Of a stretch of 35,451 bases of DNA, positions 24,373 to 31,854 are shown in pieces. Under the pieces are notes generated by a model. That model was given only the letters and a program-made list of their open reading frames with translations. It ran no database searches and was not told the origin of the DNA. The stretch lies in assembly GCA_964545475.1 (NCBI GenBank), contig CAZJGG010000029.1, positions 1 through 35,451 of the forward strand. Reading direction: 5' to 3'. Origin of the DNA: CAZJGG01 sp964545475. Lineage in GTDB: Bacteria; Bacillota; Clostridia; Lachnospirales; JAISER01. The translations under genes and the position numbers were made by a program. Position 1 is the stretch's first letter. Each line of letters begins with the position of its first letter.

Positions 24373-24921
24373 ATGAACGGTTTAATGCTGGTTGTGCTTA
24401 TATTAGTTGTAATTGGTATAACAATTATGGTTTTCTCGTTTATATCACTTTCAATTGATAAAAAAAATCAGCCTGAGATTGATATGGAAACAATTAACGC
24501 AACAAAAATTTTTGAACCTGCTCTTAACAAAATTGAAGGATTAATGAGCCAGGCTAAAAATGACAGTGATAAAACTCTTGAAGAAATAGACAAGACTATG
24601 GATGAGCTTAATAATACTTCTAAAGCTATTTTTGCTGAACTTGAGGAGAAATATCAAGAACTTTTATTTTTATATTCATTAATTGATGAAAAGAAAAACG
24701 AAGTTGCAAACTTATATAAAAATACTGATTTTAAAATTAAGGATAGTCAAAATGAAATGCCGGAAGTAGTAATAAAAGAAGCAAAAGTTTTTAAAAACCC
24801 ACGCCTTAAAGAAATAGAAGAGCTTAAAAACCAAGGTTTGTCTATATCCGAAATAGCAAAAAAACTTAACATCGGTCAAGGCGAAGTTAAGCTTATATTA
24901 GAGCTTGAAAAGGTTAGGTGA
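24373..24921 (+). CDS. Membrane-anchored coiled-coil protein with DUF6115-like C-terminal HTH (SwrB-like)
   Basis: The 182-residue protein has an N-terminal membrane helix (about 4-27), a long coiled-coil middle (45-125) and a C-terminal module LKEIEELKNQGLSISEIAKKLNIGQGEVKLILELE. That end resembles DUF6115 and the C-terminus of Bacillus SwrB/YlxL, which sits after sigD in the same operon and promotes assembly of the export basal body. Equivalence to SwrB is inferred from position and layout, not from clear sequence identity. GTGAGG precedes the ATG; the stop overlaps the possible upstream start of the next gene. Confidence 0.7.
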   Translation: MNGLMLVVLILVVIGITIMVFSFISLSIDKKNQPEIDMETINATKIFEPALNKIEGLMSQAKNDSDKTLEEIDKTMDELNNTSKAIFAELEEKYQELLFLYSLIDEKKNEVANLYKNTDFKIKDSQNEMPEVVIKEAKVFKNPRLKEIEELKNQGLSISEIAKKLNIGQGEVKLILELEKVR

Positions 24922-24926
24922 TATTC

Positions 24927-25532
24927 GTGAGCTTTAGTTGGAAAAGCTATTTTTTGGGGCTTGGTTCGGGGATAGTTTTCGCTTGTGTAATTTTCTTTAT
25001 TGCTTATAATTTAACTTATAAAAACGACAAATACGACAGCCAAATTGAACAACCAGAGGACTTTGACGCAGAAGAAACCGATTTTGATGTATTAGAGGAA
25101 GATTCCGCACCTGAGGGTATCGCCGAGGAAGAGGAAATATCAGAAGAGGAAGCTGCCGAGGAAGAAGAAATACCAGAGGAAGAGTATACTGAGGATGAAT
25201 ATTCCGAAGAAGAGTATTCTGAAGAAGAATATTCTGAAGAGGAGTATTCTGACGAAGAAATAGATGATAGCCAGGAAGGCGAAGAAGAAACGTCTGACCA
25301 AACTGCAAATGCTGTTGACCAAATGTTTAAAGACGTTTTTATTCCAGACGGTTATTATGCCCAGCAAATTTCTGAAATGTTAAAAGAAAACGGAATTATT
25401 GAAAATGCAGTTGATTTTAATAAATATATAATTAATAAAAATAAGCAAGCAAAGCTTAAAAAGGGCAAGTATACGTTACCTGTGGGGGGGGATTATGAAA
25501 CACTATTAAAAATATTAACGGGGAAAAAATAA
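24927..25532 (+). CDS. Membrane-anchored protein with acidic repeats and MltG-type LysM-like C-terminal domain
   Basis: A membrane helix (about 7-26) is followed by an acidic, disordered stretch with five tandem EEEYS-type repeats encoded by a 15-bp unit (25176-25250). The C-terminal 60 residues (IPDGYYAQQISEMLKENGII through LKKGKYTLPVGGDYETLLKILTG) closely follow the LysM-like subdomain of the lytic transglycosylase MltG; the catalytic YceG part is missing. It should bind wall or act as a scaffold rather than cut. The start is a GTG at 24927 with AGGTGA 5 nt upstream; GTG at 24918 is the alternative and overlaps the preceding stop. Last gene of the fla operon by spacing. Confidence 0.75.
   Translation: MSFSWKSYFLGLGSGIVFACVIFFIAYNLTYKNDKYDSQIEQPEDFDAEETDFDVLEEDSAPEGIAEEEEISEEEAAEEEEIPEEEYTEDEYSEEEYSEEEYSEEEYSDEEIDDSQEGEEETSDQTANAVDQMFKDVFIPDGYYAQQISEMLKENGIIENAVDFNKYIINKNKQAKLKKGKYTLPVGGDYETLLKILTGKK
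25176..25250 (+). repeat. In-frame 15-bp tandem repeat, five units
   Basis: Five 15-bp units (pattern GARGAWGARTATWCY) encode EEEYT, EDEYS, EEEYS, EEEYS, EEEYS inside the MltG-like protein. Later units are more alike than the first, as expected for recent duplication. Such tracts can vary in copy number by slippage without breaking the frame. Confidence 0.9.
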
Positions 25533-26138
25533 ATGGAATATTTTACATATGGACAAAAAGAAATTGATTATTTAAAAAATAGTGATGAAGTTTTAGGAAA
25601 GTATATAGATTCTGTAGGGATGATAGAGCGCACCGTTAATAAAGATGTTTTCGGTGCGCTTATTGAGTCTATCGTTAGTCAGCAAATATCGTCTAAAGCG
25701 GCGGAAACAGTTACTGCAAAATTAATAGATAAAGTAGGTGTGCTTTCCCCAAAGGCGTTAGACATAACTGAAATTGAAGAGATTCAGGCTTGTGGTATGA
25801 CTTACAGAAAAGCAAGTTATATAAAAAACGCAGCGAATGCCGCTATAAGCGGAGAAATTGATTTTGATGGATTATATAAGCTTACCGACGAAGATATTAT
25901 TAAAACATTAGTGAAGCTAAAGGGAGTAGGGGTTTGGACGGCTGAAATGCTACTAATTTTCTCCCTTTGCAGGCTGGATGTTGTAAGTTATGACGATTTG
26001 GCTATTAGGCGAGGCATTATGTATTTATATGGGCTTGAAGAGTTGACGAAAGCTGAATTTAAGAAAATTAGGGAAAAATATTCGCCTTATGGAACTATCG
26101 CTTCACTATATTTATGGCATAAAAGTGTTGAAAAATAA
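25533..26138 (+). CDS. AlkA-like DNA-3-methyladenine glycosylase (HhH-GPD)
   Basis: This base-excision enzyme removes alkylated purines such as 3-methyladenine. The 201-residue protein is a compact HhH-GPD fold. The helix-hairpin-helix reads LKGVGVWTAEMLL (129-141) and the catalytic Asp is in SYDDLAIRRG (D155). No C-terminal CxxxxxxCxxxxxC iron-sulphur cluster is present, ruling out EndoIII/MutY. It is shorter than E. coli AlkA because the N-terminal TBP-like domain is absent, as in yeast MAG and clostridial forms. The ATG directly follows the previous stop. It is a DNA-repair gene with no clear link to its flagellar neighbours. Confidence 0.88.
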   Translation: MEYFTYGQKEIDYLKNSDEVLGKYIDSVGMIERTVNKDVFGALIESIVSQQISSKAAETVTAKLIDKVGVLSPKALDITEIEEIQACGMTYRKASYIKNAANAAISGEIDFDGLYKLTDEDIIKTLVKLKGVGVWTAEMLLIFSLCRLDVVSYDDLAIRRGIMYLYGLEELTKAEFKKIREKYSPYGTIASLYLWHKSVEK

Positions 26139-26174
26139 GAACTTTTATGCTTTTTACATTTGAGGAGTTTTGAC

Positions 26175-26532
26175 ATGATAACTATGCAGTACAATATATC
26201 ACTACCAAGTGATTATGATATGGAAGTAATAAAAAACAGGGTTAGAAACAATGGGAGCAAAACTAATGGCTTTCCAGATTTACAAATGAAAGCATATTTA
26301 ATAGCCGAAAAAGCAAAGTACAATAACTATGAAAATCAATATGCGCCTTTTTACCTTTGGGAGAAAGAAGACGGAATGAATCAATTAAAATAAAAAATCT
26401 GCAACAGCTTATATAACCTCATATAACCTACAATCTTGGGAGGTGTGCCATTTTTATATGTCAACTGATATAGAAGAAGTGCAGAAAGTTGCTAATGGAA
26501 GCTTGATATATGACGTATACCATATTTCGTAA
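26175..26532 (+). pseudogene. Decayed DUF4865 family gene (internal deletion and frameshift)
   Basis: A good GAGGAG site and ATG open a 72-codon frame (MITMQYNISLPSDYDME through YAPFYLWEKEDGMN) that matches the N-terminus of DUF4865 proteins, usually about 190 residues, and then stops at 26391. In the next frame, from about 26398, SATAYITSYNLQSWEVCHFY and the end SLIYDVYHIS (stop 26530-26532) fit the family's C-terminal region. About 70 residues are missing between them and the frames differ. The two fragments share one intact start and end, so this is a recent decay by deletion. The family's function is unknown. A terminator follows directly. Confidence 0.75.
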
Positions 26533-26545
26533 ATATTTACAAAAT

Positions 26546-26583
26546 AAAAAACCGGATAATGGCATTTCCATTTCCGGTTTTTT
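26546..26583. terminator. Bidirectional intrinsic terminator
   Basis: AAAAAACCGGA pairs with TCCGGTTTTTT, and the stem continues as ATGG/CCAT. It separates the plus-strand DUF4865 remnant from the convergent minus-strand LUD-domain gene, and has A/T tracts on both sides. Confidence 0.88.
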
Positions 26584-26599
26584 ATTTTGAAGAAGCCTA

Positions 26600-27232
26600 T
26601 TAATACCCCAAAGATTCTCCAACAAGAATAACTTTTATTCTATCGCCGTTAGAAAGGCGTGTTATTACGACATTTTTGCATATACTGTCTTGTAAGGTGC
26701 AATTGTGGCAAACGCCTGTTGTTGCACAGGGTGTTTGCTTTTTAAGCCTTATTGTGTTTATAGGCGCAGCAACTTGCCTAACACGTTTAACTGCGTCTTC
26801 AACAGTATCTGTAATTTTGTTTACCCCTGCTATAACTACAACGTTTTTAGGACCAAAAATAAGGGCTGCAACTCTGTTGCCATAGCCGTCTATATTAACC
26901 ATTACGCCGTCTTTTGTTATTGCGTTAGAACTTAAAAAATAGAAATCGCTGTCAAATGCTTCAAGCTCTATTGCACGTCTTTCCTCAGGGGTTTGTGCAC
27001 TTGTTCTGTCTAAAACGTTGTATGTACCATTGTTAAGTTTGTCAAGAAGACCGATTTGCCCAAGGGTTTGAGAGCCGCCCCAAGCAACCTTACTGTCTTT
27101 TGGTACAAGGGAAAGAGCTTTTTCAAGGGCTTCCTCCTTTGTTGCGCAATAATAACTCTCTATACCTCTTTTTATAAAAGCTTGAACTGTTTTTTTACCG
27201 ATAAATTGATTATATTCTTCTATTGGTGTCAT
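26600..27232 (-). CDS. LUD-domain (LutC/DUF162-like) protein
   Basis: The 210-residue protein is a LUD domain, the fold of LutC and the C-terminal part of LutB in lactate use. GRxR-like features include WGGSQTLGQIGL, DRTSAQTPEERRAIE and GNRVAALIFGPKNVVVIAG. The C-terminal CATTGVCHNCTLQDSIC carries four cysteines spaced like a metal or iron-sulphur site, present in the stand-alone clostridial branch. No lutA/lutB neighbours occur, so lactate oxidation is not supported here. GAAGGGAG precedes the ATG. A 17-nt palindrome lies upstream. Substrate unknown. Confidence 0.85.
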   Translation of the reverse strand: MTPIEEYNQFIGKKTVQAFIKRGIESYYCATKEEALEKALSLVPKDSKVAWGGSQTLGQIGLLDKLNNGTYNVLDRTSAQTPEERRAIELEAFDSDFYFLSSNAITKDGVMVNIDGYGNRVAALIFGPKNVVVIAGVNKITDTVEDAVKRVRQVAAPINTIRLKKQTPCATTGVCHNCTLQDSICKNVVITRLSNGDRIKVILVGESLGY

Positions 27233-27261
27233 TATTTATCTCCCTTCATATATTTGCACAA

Positions 27262-27278
27262 GATAATATTATATTATC
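27262..27278. promoter_or_regulatory. Palindrome upstream of the LUD-domain gene
   Basis: GATAATATTATATTATC is a perfect palindrome around one central base, 30 bp before the minus-strand start of the LUD gene, in the 126-bp gap shared with ktrB. Its reverse strand contains TATAAT, so it may be an operator overlapping the -10. Because it is all A/T plus two end G/C pairs, chance is possible. Confidence 0.35.
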
Positions 27279-27306
27279 ATTTTAAAATTTGAATAGCAAG
27301 TAATTA

Positions 27307-27335
27307 TTGCGTATTTAATAATTCTCATGTATAAT
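27307..27335 (+). promoter_or_regulatory. Sigma-A type promoter for ktrB-ktrA
   Basis: TTGCGT (27307-27312), a 17-bp spacer and TATAAT (27330-27335). Transcription would start near 27342, which argues that the ktrB start lies downstream of the ATG at 27344. Confidence 0.7.
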
Positions 27336-27358
27336 CGTGTTTAATGGAGATGGTTTTT

Positions 27359-28801
27359 TTGATTATTGATATAAAAAATCGGCTGATTGGGCTAATTCAG
27401 CGGTTTGTAAAGCATATTGGTGAATTAAAATCCCCACAAATAATTATGGGGGGTTACGCCATAGTTATACTTGTTGGAACGTTACTTTTGGTAATGCCAT
27501 TTGCATCAGTAAGTGGTAAGAGCGTAGGGCTTTTGGATGCCCTTTTTACAGCAACCTCTGCTACGTGCGTTACAGGGCTTATGGTTTATACAACAGCGGT
27601 GCAATGGACTATTTTCGGAAAAATTGTTATTCTTTTGCTGATACAAATTGGCGGCATGGGATTTATGTGCTTAGTAACGATGCTGCTGGTAGTTGTAGGT
27701 AAAAAGATAACTTTAAAGGAAAGGCTTGTAATTCAGCAAAGCCTTAATCAAAACGATATTCAAGGCATGGTTAAGCTTGTTAAAAATGTTGTTATAGGGA
27801 CTTTTTTAATGGAGGGTGCAGCGGCGATACTTTTAGGCGTGAATTTTTACTTTAAAGGAGAAGGCTCATTTCTTCGCTCACTTTGGATTGGTTTTTTCCA
27901 TTCTGTTTCTGCTTTTAATAACGCCGGTATTGACCTTTTATCCCATTCAAGCGCAACCCCTTATATAGACGATGCACTTTTTAACATAGTTGTTATGGTT
28001 TTAATTGTTTTAGGTGGTCTTGGTTACACAGTTTGGCTTGATGTTATTAAAGTTATAAAAAAATCAAAGCAAAACCCTAACCTTAGATTTCGTAAGATTT
28101 TTGATATGCTTACTTTACACACGAAAATCGTTATTGAAATAACAGTTGGGCTTATAATATTTGGGGCTATTTTCTTTTTTATTGCGGAATATAATAACCC
28201 CGATACTATTGGTGGGCATAACTTATCTACTAAAATATTGGCATCCTTTTTCCAGTCCGTTACTCCAAGAACCGCTGGGTTTAGTACTTTCGAGCATAAA
28301 AACATGATACTGGCTTCTCAATTTATGACAATAATATTAATGTTTATTGGCGGCTCGCCCGGAGGTACTGCCGGCGGCGTAAAAACTGTTACAATAGGTG
28401 TTTTGTTTGCCTGTATATTGTCTGTTTCAAAGGGTAAAGCGGAGACGGAAATACACCACAGATCAATAAGCATTTTTAATTTAATGAAATCACTAGCGGT
28501 TATTTTAATGAATATTGTTATTATAACCATTGTTACTATGTTATTAACTATTACAGAGCGAAACGTTCCTATGGGAAGCTCGTTTTTTGTTCTGTTTTTT
28601 GAAACAACTTCCGCAGTAGGCACTGTAGGGTTAACTATGGGCATAACGCCTTATTTGTCGTCAATCGGTAAGATTTTAATAATATTATGCATGTATTACG
28701 GGCGTGTTGGTCCTATTACAGTTGCAGTTGCCCTAATGCTTAAACAGTTATCAGGTACTAGAAATTTGCATTACGCAGAAGAAAAAATATTTGTCGGGTA
28801 A
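27359..28801 (+). CDS. ktrB: Trk/Ktr potassium uptake membrane subunit
   Basis: KtrB is the K+-translocating subunit that works with the ring protein encoded next door. The protein has four M1-P-M2 repeats; the selectivity-filter glycines are in SATCVTGL, SAFNNAGIDLL, TPRTAGFSTF and TSAVGTVGLTMG. The middle loop after the third repeat and the conserved SPGGTAGGVKT are present. The start is most likely the TTG at 27359 (480 residues), with GGAG 7 nt upstream; ATG codons at 27344 and 27350 fall at or just after the predicted transcription start and have no ribosome site. The ktrA gene follows after 10 bp. Confidence 0.92.
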   Translation: MIIDIKNRLIGLIQRFVKHIGELKSPQIIMGGYAIVILVGTLLLVMPFASVSGKSVGLLDALFTATSATCVTGLMVYTTAVQWTIFGKIVILLLIQIGGMGFMCLVTMLLVVVGKKITLKERLVIQQSLNQNDIQGMVKLVKNVVIGTFLMEGAAAILLGVNFYFKGEGSFLRSLWIGFFHSVSAFNNAGIDLLSHSSATPYIDDALFNIVVMVLIVLGGLGYTVWLDVIKVIKKSKQNPNLRFRKIFDMLTLHTKIVIEITVGLIIFGAIFFFIAEYNNPDTIGGHNLSTKILASFFQSVTPRTAGFSTFEHKNMILASQFMTIILMFIGGSPGGTAGGVKTVTIGVLFACILSVSKGKAETEIHHRSISIFNLMKSLAVILMNIVIITIVTMLLTITERNVPMGSSFFVLFFETTSAVGTVGLTMGITPYLSSIGKILIILCMYYGRVGPITVAVALMLKQLSGTRNLHYAEEKIFVG

Positions 28802-28811
28802 GGTGGTATAA

Positions 28812-29492
28812 ATGTCTATAAATGATCAATTTGCTATATTAGGGCTTGGGCAGTTCGGGAGAAGTATTTTGAACACCCTTGTTGACAGTGGCTGCAATGT
28901 TTTGGCGTGTGACGAAAACGCTGATGTTGTAGCGGAAATGTCTGAAACGGCAACCCACATTGTTGAGGCGGACGTTACTGAAGAAAGCGCAATGAGAAGC
29001 TTGGGTCTTGGTAACTTCGACGTTGTTATAATAGCAACGGGAGACTCTATGGAAACAAGTATAATTGCGACACTTTTAGCTAAAGAATTAGGGGCGAAAA
29101 AAGTTATAGCTCGTGCTCTTAATAAAAAGCATAAAATTATTCTTGAAAAAGTTGGGGCGGACAGGGTTTTGCTCCCAGAATGGGAAATGGGAGAGCATTT
29201 GGCCATAAGCCTTGTTTCTGGCAATATAATTGATTACCTTAATTTGTCCGACAAATATTCAATTGCGGAAATTTCTCCGCTGGATGCATGGATTGGGCAG
29301 TCTCTCCACAAGGCGGACATTCGTTCCGGGGCTGGTCTTAGCGTTGTTGGTATAAAAAAAGGCAAAAGGGTAATAATTTCGCCGAGAGCTTCGGAAGTTA
29401 TTGAAGAAAACGACTTACTTGTAGTAATCGGCTTAACTGCTGATATTCAAAGAGTAAGCCAGACAAAGATAAAAGGCGGCAGGTTTGAGTGA
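28812..29492 (+). CDS. ktrA: Ktr/Trk potassium uptake regulatory protein (RCK domain)
   Basis: KtrA forms a cytoplasmic ring that gates KtrB in response to ATP/ADP or NAD(H). The 226-residue protein has an RCK-N Rossmann domain (GLGQFGRSI at 11-19, acidic end of strand 2 ACDE) and an RCK-C domain (TrkA-C, from about 140, with VGIKKGKRVIISPRA). It is a single RCK unit like KtrA, rather than the double TrkA of Enterobacteria. AGGTGG precedes the ATG. Its TGA overlaps the ATG of the next gene. Confidence 0.94.
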   Translation: MSINDQFAILGLGQFGRSILNTLVDSGCNVLACDENADVVAEMSETATHIVEADVTEESAMRSLGLGNFDVVIIATGDSMETSIIATLLAKELGAKKVIARALNKKHKIILEKVGADRVLLPEWEMGEHLAISLVSGNIIDYLNLSDKYSIAEISPLDAWIGQSLHKADIRSGAGLSVVGIKKGKRVIISPRASEVIEENDLLVVIGLTADIQRVSQTKIKGGRFE

Positions 29493-30274
29493 TGCAGGAA
29501 ATTTCTAGTGCTCAAAACTCTTTTTTTAAAAAGCTTATTTCTCTCAAAACAAATAAAGGGCGAGATTTGTCTCGGGAATTTGTTATTGAGGGTTTGCAAT
29601 TTGTAAAAGACATAGCCGAAAGTTGTAAAGTAAACGCTTATGCTTTTTCAAAGGAATTTGCTGAAAATAACGACTTGTCACAGTTTGAAAAGCGTGGGCC
29701 GGTTTACATAATGCCGGAGGTTTTATTTAAAAAAGCTTCCGATACTGTAAACCCACAGGGTGTTTTAGCTGTATGCCCTCAGATTGAATATAATATTGAT
29801 GAAATTTTGAATAAAGAAAACTGTCTTATAGTTGTGTTAGAGCAGCTTCAAGACCCTGGAAATTTAGGTGCGGTTATTAGAACGGCTGCCGCCGCTTTTG
29901 CCGGCGGAATTATTTTAACCGAGGGGTCTGTTAGTCTTTATAACCCGAAAGTTTTGCGTTCGGCTGCTTCCTCTGTTTTTAGCATACCTGTTATTGAAAA
30001 TGTAAATTGCGAAGACACTTTAAATAAACTTTTGCAAAAAGAGTTTAATATAATTGCAACAGATGTTAACACTGAAAAAAATCACTATCAAATAGATTTT
30101 AAACGGAAAACCGCCGTCTTGATAGGTAACGAGGCAAACGGTTTAAGTGAAAGTTCAAAACGGCTTGCTAATGAAAAAGTTAAAATTCCAATGGGAAGCG
30201 GTGTGGAATCTTTAAATGCGGCTGTTGCGTGTGGGATTATGCTTTATGAAGCAGTAAGACAGAAAATGTATTAA
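29492..30274 (+). CDS. TrmH/SpoU-family RNA 2'-O-methyltransferase
   Basis: A SPOUT enzyme that methylates ribose 2'-OH in rRNA or tRNA with SAM. The 260-residue protein has an N-terminal substrate-binding domain (L30e-like, 1-105), then the three SpoU motifs: motif 1 QDPGNLGAVIRTA, motif 2 LIGNEANGLS and motif 3 PMGSGVESLNAAVACGIMLYE. The layout is that of the 23S rRNA YsgA/RlmB-like branch; the exact target site cannot be read from sequence. The ATG at 29492 overlaps the ktrA stop (TGATG), and a GTG one codon upstream is the alternative start. Confidence 0.9.
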   Translation: MQEISSAQNSFFKKLISLKTNKGRDLSREFVIEGLQFVKDIAESCKVNAYAFSKEFAENNDLSQFEKRGPVYIMPEVLFKKASDTVNPQGVLAVCPQIEYNIDEILNKENCLIVVLEQLQDPGNLGAVIRTAAAAFAGGIILTEGSVSLYNPKVLRSAASSVFSIPVIENVNCEDTLNKLLQKEFNIIATDVNTEKNHYQIDFKRKTAVLIGNEANGLSESSKRLANEKVKIPMGSGVESLNAAVACGIMLYEAVRQKMY

Positions 30275-30283
30275 GAGGTATTT

Positions 30284-30727
30284 ATGAGATACGAGAGTTA
30301 CAGTGAAGATGATACGTATAGGCTTGCCTTTGAAATAGCTGAAAAAGCCGGAAAGGGCGCTGTTTATGCCTTAAACGGCGATTTGGGGGCAGGTAAAACA
30401 ATATTTGCAAAAGGTTTTGCAAAAGGGCTTGGTATAGACGAAATGGTTACAAGCCCTACATTTACAATTGTAAACATTTATGAAAGCGGCAAATTACCCT
30501 TTTACCATTTCGACGTTTACAGAATTGCAAACCCCTACGAAATGGAAGATTGTGGCTTTTTTGAGTATATATTCGGCGAAGGAGTATGCCTTATTGAATG
30601 GGCGGAAAATATTAAAAAAATTTTGTCGAAAGATACAGTTTATGTAAATATTAAAAAAGACTTATTCGGAGACGAAAACTACCGATTAATTGAAATAAAT
30701 GAAAGCAGAAACAGGAGCTGGTTATGA
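30284..30727 (+). CDS. tsaE: tRNA threonylcarbamoyladenosine biosynthesis ATPase TsaE
   Basis: TsaE is the P-loop ATPase that drives the TsaB-TsaD-TsaE complex in t6A37 synthesis. The 147-residue protein has GDLGAGKTIFAKG, SPTFTIVNIYE, FYHFDVYRI and LIEWAENI, the full family set. The ATG overlap with tsaB (ATGA) implies coupled translation. Sua5 of the same pathway is encoded at 5.1-6.1 kb; tsaD is not in the window. Confidence 0.95.
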   Translation: MRYESYSEDDTYRLAFEIAEKAGKGAVYALNGDLGAGKTIFAKGFAKGLGIDEMVTSPTFTIVNIYESGKLPFYHFDVYRIANPYEMEDCGFFEYIFGEGVCLIEWAENIKKILSKDTVYVNIKKDLFGDENYRLIEINESRNRSWL

Positions 30728-31416
30728 AAATATTAGCAATTGAAGTTAGTGCAAACATTTCCAGCGTTGCGCTGACTGATGATGATAAAATTTTAGGGGA
30801 ATTTTCGGTGTTAAGTAATAAGACCCATTCCCAAACCATTATGCCAATGGTTGACAATTTGTTTAGTTATGCCGATATTGATTTAAATGAAATTGATTAT
30901 ATTGCCTGTTCTAAAGGACCGGGTTCTTTTACTGGTCTTCGGATTGGGGCAAGCCTTGCAAAAGGGTTAGCTCATGGGCTTAATAAAAAAATTATACCTG
31001 TTCCGACACTTGACGCAATGGCATATAATGTATGTCAAGAGGGGAAAATTATTGTTCCGGCAATGGATGCCAGAAGAGGGCAAGTTTATACCGCTTTTTT
31101 TGTATGGGAAGGCGGAGTTTTAAAGAAATTGACAGTTGATATGGCAATAGATTTAAGCGATACATTTGAATTACTTAAAAAATATGACAAACAAGCAATT
31201 TTTACAGGAAACGGCGCAATTGCATTTAAAGAGCAAATTTTAGAAAACGGTTTTTTAACCGCTCAGCCTCATTTAATTGGCGAAAGAGCGGCTTCCGTTG
31301 CGGCTTACGCATTATGCCTTGGACAAAAAGGCGAATTTACGGATTATAAAGAGTTTATTCCTGAATATTTAAGATTATCTCAAGCGGAAAGAGAAGCACA
31401 AAATGATAACAATTGA
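30724..31416 (+). CDS. tsaB: tRNA threonylcarbamoyladenosine biosynthesis protein TsaB
   Basis: TsaB is the inactive ASKHA-fold partner that holds TsaD and TsaE in the t6A complex. The 230-residue protein shows IEVSANISSVAL at the start, KGPGSFTGLRIG, AKGLAHGLNKKIIPVPTLDAMA and PAMDARRGQVYTAFF. It overlaps tsaE by ATGA and rimI by 14 bp, the usual tsaE-tsaB-rimI order of Firmicutes. Confidence 0.95.
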   Translation: MKILAIEVSANISSVALTDDDKILGEFSVLSNKTHSQTIMPMVDNLFSYADIDLNEIDYIACSKGPGSFTGLRIGASLAKGLAHGLNKKIIPVPTLDAMAYNVCQEGKIIVPAMDARRGQVYTAFFVWEGGVLKKLTVDMAIDLSDTFELLKKYDKQAIFTGNGAIAFKEQILENGFLTAQPHLIGERAASVAAYALCLGQKGEFTDYKEFIPEYLRLSQAEREAQNDNN

Positions 31417-31840
31417 CTTTATGAAAGAAACGGATATAGAAGAAGTTTTTGAAATTGAACTGGAAAGCTTTTCAGTGCCTTGGGACAAAAAATCATTTTA
31501 TGATGAAATGTCTAATAAACTTGCCATTTATATTGTTGCCAGAGAGGACGGCAAGATTATAGGTTATGCCGGAATGTGGCATGTTGTAACAGAGGGGCAC
31601 ATAACTAACGTTGCGGTCTGCGAAGAACATAGGCAAAAGGGCGTTGGAAGTTTGCTTATGGAGAAGTTTATCGAAATTGGTAAGCAAAAGGAAATGATTG
31701 GCTTAACCTTAGAGGTAAGAATAGGCAATGAAAACGCTATGAGGCTTTATTCAAAATACGGGTTTAAGCCCGAAGGCATACGTAAAAATTATTATGCGGA
31801 TACTAAAGAGGATGCCGTAATCATGTGGTTATATTTTTGA
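31403..31840 (+). CDS. rimI: Ribosomal protein S18 alanine N-acetyltransferase
   Basis: RimI is a GNAT enzyme acetylating the N-terminal Ala of ribosomal protein S18 (and possibly other proteins). The 145-residue protein has the GNAT motif A, VCEEHRQKGVGSLLME, LTLEVRIGNENAMRLYSKYGF and the RimI-type end YYADTKEDAVIMW. It overlaps tsaB by 14 bp, so it is translationally linked to t6A genes, as common in this phylum. Confidence 0.93.
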   Translation: MITIDFMKETDIEEVFEIELESFSVPWDKKSFYDEMSNKLAIYIVAREDGKIIGYAGMWHVVTEGHITNVAVCEEHRQKGVGSLLMEKFIEIGKQKEMIGLTLEVRIGNENAMRLYSKYGFKPEGIRKNYYADTKEDAVIMWLYF

Positions 31841-31854
31841 ATCGGGGTGCATAG

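Noticed and set aside
24997..25308. 103-codon minus-strand frame
   Set aside because: It is the complement of the acidic repeat region and just reads the repeat.
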